From Spirogloea muscicola (lineage: Eukaryota > Streptophyta > Zygnematophyceae > Spirogloeales > Spirogloeaceae), in contig WELB01000344.1 of NCBI GenBank assembly GCA_009602725.1, forward strand, positions 1-24,715: a stretch of DNA of 24,715 nucleotides, given 5' to 3'. A model generated the notes under the pieces. That model had not been told where the DNA came from and made no database searches. It saw only the letters and a program-made list of their open reading frames with translations. The translations under genes were made by a program, and so were the position numbers. Below are positions 16,911-24,715 of this stretch, piece by piece; the stretch's first letter is position 1; every line of letters begins with the position of its first letter.

Positions 16911-19148
16911 TCATCGTTTCCTTTCTGTCTTCCACCGGTACGAGGTCTTGGCAGGACTAGTGCCTTCCTCTTCTGTTCCCATCGTGCTTCTTACCTTCCG
17001 TACCCTACCCTTTCCCTGCACAACAAAATCTTCCTATCATCCTTGCATGTGAAAGGTGCTCTTTGTGACCATGATGACAATTTACACCATACCGTATTAA
17101 ATGTGTGAGAAACCTTCATGTCAGCTGCAGTCCTCCCACCTTCTGCAGTCCTCCCACGTTCTGCAATCAGAACATCTCAAAAATTATGCAAAGAAAACAG
17201 TGTGCGTACTCACCAGGAGTTCCTTCTGCAAGACCATCGTTTGTGCCAAGACTGTCATTTTCTTGGACCTCTCACGTCTTTGTGATAGCTCCATGTATGC
17301 AGCCGCACGCTTCCTGCATGGTGTCCCACCCACACTCTGTGAGTTGCACGCTCAGACACATTACAGTGTACAAGTATACCAGATAAACCGTGCTCATCTC
17401 TGGACCACTTCCACCTTCAGAACCTGCAAAAAATGCAAGTCAAATCAATTGCAAAACAAGCATCATGGCTGCGGTAATGCAGGAGCTTTGGCTAGAGCAG
17501 ACCTTTGCAAGCGAGAAGGTAGTATACGTCCTACTCTATCTTCTGAGTCCTCAACGGGCTTGGAGAGCAACTCCACTGCATCATTCCTGAGGTTAAATAG
17601 GAACATGCATTTTTCAGTCCTAGCTACCAGGCGTCAACTTGGTGCACTGTGACAATCTGGATGTAGTGCAGACATCTCCAACAGAGAGGAAGCGAAGAGG
17701 TACAAGATAAGAGCCTGACCCGTTACTTGCAAATCGAACGTGCTTGTTCTGGTGGGCATCTCCAATCGAGTGCAGTGCAGCCTGTAGCTTTTCTACCTTC
17801 TGCAGGGGAAGCCAAGTTTGCCATATGTCTGCCTTGAGTGCATGTTTCAACGCGCATATGTTTGTGAGGTGGATGAAGCATTCTGAAATTCAGGCACCCT
17901 CTGGCAAAGGACTTCGTTGGCAGAAGGCATGGTAAGTGCAGAAGGCATGGCACACCTTTGCTTCAGACTGAGCTTTGTTTTGTACATACTTATAGTCTTG
18001 AGTTTTCATGAGACGAAGCTCCTCCGGGGAATGCTTGTTTGACTCGTCCGGCCTGTAGGGTTGGTCAATCAACACAATTTATCACCGCCCCTCGCCAGGT
18101 ATCAGCCACTATGTGCACGAAAAGATCTGACGAGGTACGCGAATATTACACACATTGTCTCTGCTAGTAAAACTCTTCATAGCCATGTCCACTTGGCCGA
18201 CTTTACCATAGTGTGCAGCTGCCAGCATGGACGCAAACTTAATTGCTGCGTGCAAAATTGCAGGTCGGGCCAAGGGCGTGCCTCACCGTGCCATATGTAT
18301 GCCCCCCTCCATTCGAGTGCTCTGCATCTTGAAGTAGAACTCGTCCGGGTTGCGGAACGCAGCCTTCTCCTTGAGCACCTGCAGCAGTGGCATAGCCGCC
18401 CTGCTTCATCACCTAGGAGGCCAGCTGAAGGCATTGGTTTGCTATAGTATCAACAATTTTTCTGAACCATGGGTTCAAATTCCCTTTCCTCCACGCAGGG
18501 GCGGCAGAGGAAGCGGCCACAAAGCTCTCCTAGCAGCACAGCTCACACCGATGTTCACTAACTTCACTTGGGCACCCAGTAGCAACCAAGCGTGGCCTTT
18601 ACAGAGCCATATTCAGCTGCCTGGGAGAAGCGGCCCTGATCACTCAAATCACAACCCCTGACTTCTGGAACCCAAACCCCAAACCCCTGGTCCTCGAAAC
18701 CTGAACGCCATCCACTTTCCAGACGTGTTGGCGTGCAAGGGCAATGAGCAATTCGCACACCCGGATGGCGTCCTCCTTCCGGTGGTAGTCGCGGGCGCGC
18801 AGGACGTAGTCCTTGTGCTTCTCGAGCAGGCCATAGCGCTTGCGCTCAGACCTGCAGGAGCCTCCACACAAGCCGTCTGAGCCGCCGGAAGACTGCGACG
18901 GACGTGACGGATACAAGTGTAATTTGAAAGGTCACGCCCGCCTCGCTGCCGCTCGACGTACTCGCCGTCGAACGGGCGGAGACTGCTTCGGCATGGCAGT
19001 CAGTCGGCAGCTGACGGGAGAAGCGAGCGCCAGGAGCCGCCAGTCGCCAGCCGCTGCGGAGGTCAGGCGGGACTGAGCCCGCAGCCACTCACGGTTGCGC
19101 GCGCTCCTTGTGCGCCCGCCGCTTCACGGCATTACGCAGAGACGACAT
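16911..19148 (-). CDS. UTP11: U3 snoRNP-associated protein UTP11, 234 aa, eight exons
   Basis: Minus-strand exons are 19148-19093, 18851-18761, 18378-18287, 18052-17956, 17799-17720, 17586-17503, 17313-17214 and 17015-16911 (TGA). They total 705 nt, in phase, with GT-AG borders. The start MSSLRNAVKRRAHKERAQP is the family signature. It is followed by RYGLLEKHKDYVLRARDYHR (conserved core), KEKAAFRNPDEFYFKMQSTR, SPEELRLMKTQDYKYVQNKA, NKHVRFASNG, MVLQKELL and the basic end YRWKTERKR. UTP11 is a small-subunit processome component needed for 18S pre-rRNA processing in the nucleolus. Length fits plant homologues (about 228). The C-terminal third (after residue 140) is much less conserved than the first half; the exon 6-7 join was fixed by phase and by alignment to the plant form. 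It is transcribed away from DNAJC8, with 800 nt between start codons. Confidence 0.93.
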
Positions 19149-19190
19149 GGCGCGTCGAGCCCAGCAGCGCCACTCGCCGCCGTCGCCGCT

Positions 19191-19217
<27 letters not shown>
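19191..19217 (-). repeat. (GCC)9 triplet repeat, CGG-type in the UTP11 sense strand
   Basis: Nine pure GCC units on the plus strand, flanked by imperfect ones from 19174. It lies about 43 nt upstream of the UTP11 ATG, so it is probably in its leader, where the transcript would read GGC repeats. Confidence 0.85.
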
Positions 19218-19221
<4 letters not shown>

Positions 19222-19717
19222 TGGCCTCCGCCGCCGTCAGAGCAAGATCACTTCCGCCCGTAGGCCCGTTATCCTTCCAATCGACAGATCCCCTGCGCGG
19301 CGCGCAGCGCGCCTCGGCGGTAGTCGGCGGCGGCGGCGAGGGGCTCCTGATGATGGGGCGGGCCCTTTCCTAAGCCACTGCCCCATATTGGAAGAGCCGT
19401 TCAGTCCAACGCCGTGTCGCCGTCTCGGCGACGGTGGGCGGACGTGAGTCTGCGGAGCCGACGACGGAAGGGCTGCCCTCATGTCCTCGATAGATGCGGC
19501 TGCTAACGTTAGCAGTCCGTATGCGCTCCGCCGGTCCTTATAACCGCGCTTGTCTTCCAAAGGCCGCTTCCCACTCACCCTAGCCTTTGGCTCCGTCATG
19601 AACACCTGTATGCATCTGGCTGGCATTTCACAGCCGATTCTTTCATATCAGCAGCCGCTTTCTTTCTACTCAGGATCTCATACCCGCGCCTCACTTCCGA
19701 GCGCCAGCCTGCAGCGT

Positions 19718-19737
19718 CGGCGGCGGCGGCGGCGGCG

Positions 19738-19770
<33 letters not shown>
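19718..19770 (+). repeat. (CGG)6-CGA-(CGG)10 triplet repeat upstream of DNAJC8
   Basis: Near-pure CGG run of 53 nt with a single CGA interruption, about 180 nt before the DNAJC8 ATG. It is likely within the leader or core promoter. Such runs form hairpins or G-rich structures and are length-unstable. Confidence 0.9.
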
Positions 19771-19771
<1 letters not shown>

Positions 19772-19948
19772 TAGCGGCGCCGTTCAAGGAGGACCAGAGT
19801 CTGCGGTTGTTGCGGTGGCTGCAGCCGCAGCGGCGGCATCGTGAGGCCAGGCGCTGAGACGGGAGCGGGAGCAAGGGGCGGGGCCACCGTGCACCGAGAG
19901 AGCCCCGTGCTGCGGCAGCCAGAAGGCGGCGGCGGCGCTGCCGCCGCC

Positions 19949-22574
19949 ATGGGCGACGCGGCTGCGGCGGCGGCAGAGCCAGCTGCGCCGGCGCCCGTGG
20001 AGCCAGCTGCGAAGCCGGCCTCAGAGCTGGCTGCCAAGGACGCGGCGGCGGTGGTGGCAGCGGCGGCGACTGCGGCGGCGACTGCGGCGGCGACTGCGGC
20101 GGCCGACGACGCGCTGCTGCGCGAGTTCTTCTCCGAGGTCAGCGAGGTGGAGCGCGACGGCGAGGTCGTGAGGTGAGGGCCAAACGACCTGGGCCGCCGT
20201 GGCGCGCCTGCTGCCGCGCCTGTCGCTGCGCGCCTGACCGCCCACCGGCGCAGCTGCCTCCAGGATCCTGTCGTGCTTCAAGCTCAACCCGTTCGAGCAC
20301 CTCAACCTGTCCTTCGAGTCGGAGCTTGAGGATGTCAAGCGCCAATACCGCAAGGTCCGGACCCGCCCACAGCCTGGAGCTGACTCCTTAGACAGCCCTG
20401 CCAGTTGGCCAAGCAATGAATCGACCTCAATGACGAGCAGCCAGCCACGAGGCCTGCCTCTCGATCGTCACGCTCGACTTACACCCAACGGCTCTCGGCG
20501 GTCATTGAAAGTTGATTGGCGGCAGCCATTGGCCAGTAGCTAATCCCCATTGCACGTGCTGCTCACTTGGTGATCTGGCAGCTCTCTTTGCTGGTGCATC
20601 CGGACAAGTGCCACCACCCCCAAGCCAAGGAGGCCTTTGCAGGTACGTGTCACCCACGTGTCAATACAAGTTCGCACAGCACGTCCACCTTGGTTGCCAC
20701 TAAGGTGCCGGAGTTAACCTACGCATAGCATCCCATGTCGTTGTAGTCATCAATTGCTTGCACGAGGGTCTGTAGACATTCGTGTATGCAGGACGCACAC
20801 GCAAGGTTAGCTTGGCAGCTCTACAGAGTGTCGTGGCACCCCTTGCTCAAGACCACCTCAACGAGCACAAAGCGTCTAGCACGTAGCAGAAGCGTAGGAT
20901 GCAATGTGGGCATATTCCCACTTTGACAATTTTGAAGCTGACAAGCTCCACTTGTGTGACAAGTCAGTGCTGGCCAAAGCGCAGCAGCTCTTGCTCGACC
21001 CCAGTGAGAGGGACTACATTGTGTCTCAGTGCAACAATGCAAAAGGTGCGACGATGCTGTGCTTGCAGACCGTCGTAGTTGCTCGTCATGGATCTATGAG
21101 TTTGTAAGGGTCAGGTCTGTGCTGGAGGTTGGCTTTGAAACATATTGGTCGGATTGACATGTTGATACATTTACTGGGTCTGAAACTGTAAAGTCTGTTT
21201 TACTGCCAAGCAAGCAGCTATTTTACATTATTAGTTGACATCTCCTTATTCTGGGGTCAGTGTGTGCGTTGCTCTTCCTGCTGCTAAGTATATTGGGCAA
21301 CTTGCAGAGGAGATTCTCAAGGAGAGGAAAAAAGCCTTGAAGAAGGACCATGCTGCCAAGATACGATCCAATCTCGAGCAGGTCAGTGGTATGTCCTTGC
21401 CAGGCCTGAGCAGACCGTTGTTCAAGGCTGACCATGCATCCTGAAGCCAAATTTTTGTTACTTCGGTGTGGCTACATGAAGGCTGATCAGCTGACTCAGC
21501 TGAGGGAGGTCGCATTCAGTCGACTTCTTTAATTCATGAGATTGCTGGGGTTGTTTGTGAAGATGGAGCTGATGTTACTTAGGACATACATCTAGCCAAC
21601 ATCCTTCTGAAGTGGCCGCTGCGGTGCCGTGTTCCGTGGTGCAGAATCAACCTGGCCATGAGTATGAGAAGTCCGCGGACTTCAGGGAGAAGTGGAAGGT
21701 GCGCGTTCGAGAGTTCCTGACAGAGCAAGAGTGGCGACGAAGGAAGATGGCAATGAGGGTAAAGTAGAAGCTGAATTGAGTTGGTCTTTCTGATGCTCAT
21801 CTGCATAGCAGTTAGATACTGTCTCAATGCTTGTGCAGAGTACTTCAAAGGGCAAGTTCTTGATAGAGCTATTGTAATGTGGTGCTGTTTGCGGCTGCTT
21901 TGAAGTAAGCACTCAAGCTCATACACATGCTTAAGGTGAGCAAGTTGTGGTGCTTCATTTGCTACTCTCTTGTGTTGTGGTCACCACTATTAAGTGACTC
22001 CTTGTTGTCAATTTGCAGATCTCCGAAGAGGAGGGCCGCTTAAAGACAGATGAAGAAGAGACGCGAGAGATGTACAAGAAGAAGAGGGAGCATGCAGAGA
22101 AGTGGGAGGAGACCAGGGAAAACAGGGTCAGGATCTGCAGCACTTGACCCTCTTGGTTGCCTTGTCTTTGCCACGGTGTACGTTCTGCATCAAGCATGCC
22201 ACTCCGTTGTTGCTCTCGCCCTCCAGAAAATTTGCCCTGACTTCTGTGTTGTCTTTGACTGCATTCCAGGTCAGTAGTTGGCGAGATTTTCAAAAGGGTG
22301 GAAAGAAGGTCTGCATATGCACCAGACCATTGCCTCGCTTTTCACATCTGGCCGTGCTCTCGCATATGAGACATGAGTAGTAGTAAGTGTACATATTGTG
22401 GGTATCTAAGTGAAGCCAGAGGCATGCCATTCACAGACAGCAATTTTGTTGTTGCAATTGACGTTGCTTGCCCCATCTGGCCTGCAGGTCAAGAAGGGAG
22501 AGCTGAGGCCGCCCAAGCTGAAGACAGAAGATCCCAACAGGACATATGTCCAGCGACCCGTAAAACGGGCTTAG
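19949..22574 (+). CDS. DNAJC8: DnaJ-domain spliceosome-associated protein DNAJC8 / SPF31, 291 aa, nine exons
   Basis: Exons are 19949-20172, 20264-20354, 20582-20642, 20968-21045, 21308-21381, 21645-21758, 22019-22126, 22270-22308 and 22488-22574 (TAG). They total 876 nt, in phase. An Ala-rich N-terminus (residues 2-53) precedes DDALLREFFSEV. The J domain follows: CFKLNPFEHLNL, YRKLSLLVHPDKCHHPQAKE with the HPD triad at 111-113, and LAKAQQLLLDPSERDYIVSQ. Then come the charged helix EILKERKKALKKD, LTEQEWRRRKMAMRISEEEG, SSWRDFQKGGKK and LRPPKLKTEDPNRTYVQRPV near the C-terminus, all hallmarks of this family. The protein is a nuclear J-protein associated with spliceosomal U2-type complexes and SR-protein kinase regulation. 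Length is near the usual 250-280 plus the Ala extension. It was read from splice sites and close recall of the plant family. A TGTAA at 22804 may be its poly(A) signal. Confidence 0.95.
20060..20095 (+). repeat. Three 12-bp in-frame repeats encoding AAAT
   Basis: GCGGCGGCGACT occurs three times in a row in DNAJC8 exon 1 and encodes Ala-Ala-Ala-Thr each time. It extends the low-complexity N-terminus and is likely length-variable. Confidence 0.85.
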
Positions 22575-23556
22575 CTCCTACTTCTCCCATATGGAGTGTG
22601 TTTAGGTGTCAGGTAGAGACATAAAGCTTCATCCTCCTTCAGTGTACGGCACCACGGCTTCTTGCCGGTAATGCCTTGCAGAGTCACGCATAGTCGAGGT
22701 GGTGTGCATTTTGTTGCCCCGGAAGTAAATGTGCATGGCCGCGGTCAAGCCAGTCGCTGATACTTGTCATAGCCGGTATCAATAGGGCAGTCTACAGGTC
22801 GTGTGTAACATCACCGTATGGCAGATAGAGGTTCATCAGGTAGGTGCAGAAGGCAGAGTCTCTGGGAGTGCGCCAAAAATGGCTAGGACAGCAATGCCTT
22901 GTTGCAATAGGGGTGGCAGCTGACACATGCTGTCTTGGTAGCACGGGCAGAACACTGATTACGAGTAGTACCGCGCCCCTTTGTCCTTGGCATCGCAGCT
23001 AGGCAGAAGCACTGTGCAGTAGGCCGTCATGACCTTGATGAGCGGGCATCCCCCTACATTCCCAACTGGTGATTTGCAAGCCCCGGTATAGTAGACCCCA
23101 CCAGTAGTGGCCGGCTCAACCCTCTTTGAGAGCACTGGATACAGGGCTCCCGTAAGCGAACAGCTGCAAGGAGAGTTGGAGACAGAGAGGCGAACAGTGA
23201 CTTTTCTCGATCAGGCAATGACTCGTTCGAGCTAGCCTGTGAGCATTCAGGATTGAGGCTGTTGACTAGCATTTCCTGAGTCGCCTTCGCGTAGTAGCCA
23301 CGTACTCTGACCGAGTGGGTTGCGCTTTAGCCCTGGGGTTCTCCCCTTGGACCTCGTACATCACTTCTGGACTGGCGTTCTCACATCTACCACCTTCTAC
23401 TGGGATATCTCCTCCCAATGTGTGGGGCCAGGAGAAGAAGCCCGAGGATGCACTAACCGTGACGCCGCTTGGCCTCTCAGGCATGGATCCGGGCAGCCGC
23501 ATGACCTAAATCAGTGAGCTGGGCTGTTCTTGGAGCGGAGGTGCGCGCGGTGCGCG
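22575..23556. other. DNAJC8 3' flank and intergenic DNA
   Basis: The first part must hold the DNAJC8 3' UTR. TGTAA at 22804-22808, about 230 nt past the stop, is the polyadenylation motif commonly used by chlorophytes. A minus-strand open stretch ends at 22959 (separate entry). From 23290 to 23510 both strands carry open frames of about 65-78 codons (plus strand has PNVWGQEKKPEDALTVTPLG), none with a domain I recognise. Confidence 0.4.
22959..23150 (-). other. Open stretch that may be a terminal coding exon (unidentified)
   Basis: The minus strand reads continuously through GALYPVLSKRVEPATTGGVY, then YTGACKSPVGNVGGCPLIKV and MTAYCTVLLPSCDAKDKG to TAA at 22961-22959. Four Cys and a mixed composition look more protein-like than the neighbouring frames. 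There is no convincing start, no recognised domain and no mapped upstream exon. It could be chance. Confidence 0.2.
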
Positions 23557-23862
23557 TTAATTATGAGGGGGAGGCCAAGCCGACCCAAAGCAAGAAAGAA
23601 ACAGCTCTTGCCAAGGCGACGGCATGTGAGAAGAGAGAGAACGAAAGAAAGTGGGTTCTCCATGAAAATGTTCCTGGGCTGTGTGCTCATGTGCTTGCTC
23701 CTGTACCTGTCCCTGTGGGTTGTACACAGCGTTGTCAGAGTCTGGATTCCTCCAGTCATGTTCCTCCATTGGACGTCCTCCAGGTCCAGCAGATCGCCCT
23801 CGTTGAGACGGCGGCCCAGCAGAGCGACCTCGTCGCAGCGGCTCAGATGCAGATGTGCTCAT
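23557..23862 (-). mobile_element. Short ORF of the repeated element (MSTSASEPLRRGRSA copy)
   Basis: A minus-strand open frame of 101 residues begins MSTSASEPLRRGRSAGPPSQ, repeats RGRSAGP once more, and continues RPMEEHDWR and a Gln/His-rich part. The related frame at 16127-15921 shares the first 15 residues and the RxME motif. An internal RGRSAGPP / RGRSAGPG duplication is present. A gag-like role is possible but unproven. Confidence 0.38.
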
Positions 23863-23876
23863 GGCGGCAAACAGAT

Positions 23877-24400
23877 TCAGATCTCAGACAGACAGTCAGA
23901 CGGCACAGGCTCCGCCCTCACCCAAGGTGGGTGGCAGCCAGGGCTAGGGCGCACGGGCGCGTGACCGCGTGGCCTCAGATGTTCAGAGTTTTCCGACCGG
24001 TGCCCGAGGCCTCCCTTATCCAAGGGAGACTCTAAGAGCCCAATGAGACGGTCGGGATGGTCATCCACCCCGACCCGCCGATTCAACATATTACAATATT
24101 CAACACGAAAGGCCTCGGAGCTGATGCTGAAGGCGTTGGCGACGGGGGAAGAGGTGATCCAGTCAGTGGCACCAGGTGTGGCCAGAGAAGTAAGTCTTGC
24201 CAAGCTCCTTGGATTGTTCTGAATCTCTGGCAGCCTCCTCAACCTTCTGCGGCGTTCGTCTTCCACTGCCGTAACGGGTCTGGATTGTGCCCCTCTATCA
24301 GAAGCTTGGGCGAGGGTGGAGAATGGCGTGAGTAGAAGTTGGAGAGAGGGGAAAGAGCTGCAGGCTGAGTCGCGGATGCTCCTCACATCCGCTTGGAAGG
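23877..24400 (-). pseudogene. Retroelement RT-like C-terminal fragment
   Basis: The minus frame includes RSLARLTSLATPGATDWITS, then SPVANAFSISSEAFRVEYCN and MLNRRVGVDDHPDRLIGLLE. The pattern A-R-L-x-S-x-x-x-P-G-A-x-x-W-[IL]-x-x-x-P, then F-R-V ... R-x-G-[VL], is typical of the region just after the RT palm in many non-LTR-type elements of algae and plants. That is family knowledge from memory. No catalytic motif is present. It continues into the DNA shared with 16275-16560. Confidence 0.42.
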
Positions 24401-24528
24401 GGAAGGAGCCTTCCTCCACATTGCGTACAGGGTCGTGGAGGCAAGGGAAGCGCATGGATTTCGAGGCGGCGCTCCATCTCCCCAAGTTAGCTTGTCGGAT
24501 TTCTTTGTGCTCAACCCGTGGGTACTGA
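24360..24528 (+). mobile_element. Possible plus-strand retroelement ORF end (STRGY-stop)
   Basis: A plus-strand frame ends CRISLCSTRGY-stop at 24526-24528, reusing the (S/T)RGY-stop ending seen on the minus strand at 2743, 14322, 15212 and 24692. The residues before it do not resemble the other copies well, so this may be a coincidence or a heavily decayed inverted copy. Confidence 0.25.
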
Positions 24529-24564
24529 TGTAACCTTAGGCGCGCTGCACCTGCGTGCCGGCAG

Positions 24565-24715
24565 AAATTGCTCGCCCATTGAGAATAGGGGCTGGAAATG
24601 CCAGCCCAAGAATCAACAAAGGACCAGAAGGGGGCCAGGGGAAGCGCTAAGAAGAACAAGCACACAAAGAAACAAAGCAGCTACGGATCACTCAGTAACC
24701 CCTGCTAAGCAGCCT
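24565..24715 (-). mobile_element. Retroelement ORF end and 3' tail at the right edge
   Basis: On the minus strand the frame enters from beyond the window and reads RLLSRGY-stop, with TGA at 24694-24692. The tail below it matches the tail under the 2743 stop: CACTCAGTAACC, AAACAAAGCAGCTAC, CACACAAAG, GGGCCAGGGGAAGCG and then a hairpin box GCTCGCCCATTGAGAATAGG with GGGGCTGG and CCAGCCC. The rest of this copy lies outside the window. Confidence 0.6.

Larger units (their letters stand above)
19149..19948. promoter_or_regulatory. Shared divergent promoter region of UTP11 and DNAJC8
   Basis: The two start codons face away from each other across 800 bp. GC-rich DNA with triplet repeats flanks both ends, and the middle (19480-19690) is less GC-rich. 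A head-to-head arrangement of a ribosome-biogenesis gene and a splicing-associated gene fits a bidirectional promoter, which is inference. Open frames inside are Arg- or Ala-rich repeat translations and are not supported as genes. Confidence 0.55.

Noticed and set aside
17330-17450. Candidate UTP11 exon reading SEGGSGPEMSTV
   Set aside because: It would need a different phase from exon 6. Skipping it joins QR to KRAAAYMELS in phase and matches the plant UTP11 alignment.
19237-19774. Open frames through the UTP11/DNAJC8 spacer, including a poly-Arg frame
   Set aside because: They are translations of CGG/GCC triplet repeats and flanking GC-rich DNA with no domain and no splice support.
23266-23517. 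Overlapping open frames on both strands of 64-78 codons
   Set aside because: They are mutually overlapping, have no recognised domain and lie next to repeat DNA, so I cannot choose a coding strand.

Overview
The window is nuclear DNA from a eukaryote of the green lineage, most likely a chlorophyte microalga. Four things point there. Exons are GC-rich and split by GT-AG introns. A UTP11 and a DNAJC8/SPF31 homologue both resemble the plant forms. There is a tandem pair of plant-type steroleosin / 11-beta-hydroxysteroid-dehydrogenase-like SDR genes. There is also a secreted AIR12-like DOMON domain followed by a cupredoxin domain. Species assignment is inference. All gene models below were built by hand from splice signals, phase and conserved residues.

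Layout. 1-1709 (+): a secreted DOMON-cupredoxin gene whose start lies at or just beyond the left edge, with an apparent 1-nt frame break in the cupredoxin part. 1744-3480: degenerate retroelement 3' ends and a dispersed hairpin repeat. 3564-8043 (+): a three-exon gene for a 1304-residue type I membrane protein with a signal peptide, an acidic Ser/Glu/Asp/Gly/Ala-rich ectodomain of about 1200 residues lacking Cys, Trp and Tyr, one transmembrane helix and a short basic tail. 8675-10366 (-) and 11578-13402 (-): two tandem SDR genes with matching exon boundaries. The upstream copy in transcription order (11578-13402) is intact at 346 aa. The other has lost one base in exon 2, has Asn for the catalytic Lys and looks decayed. 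13900-16560: a retroelement and repeat graveyard. 16911-19148 (-): UTP11, eight exons, 234 aa. 19949-22574 (+): DNAJC8/SPF31, nine exons, 291 aa. These two RNA-processing genes are divergent and share an 800-nt GC-rich spacer in which each transcript has a CGG-type triplet repeat upstream of its start codon. 22575-24715: intergenic sequence and more retroelement remnants. The right edge cuts into the C-terminus of another copy.

No tRNA, rRNA, CRISPR array or prokaryotic operon structure was seen. The most distinctive items are the giant Cys/Trp/Tyr-free surface protein, the DOMON-cupredoxin combination, the decaying SDR duplicate, the mirrored CGG repeats in the UTP11/DNAJC8 spacer, and a retroelement family whose ORF ends in a conserved (S/T)RGY-stop and is followed by hairpin-bearing tails.
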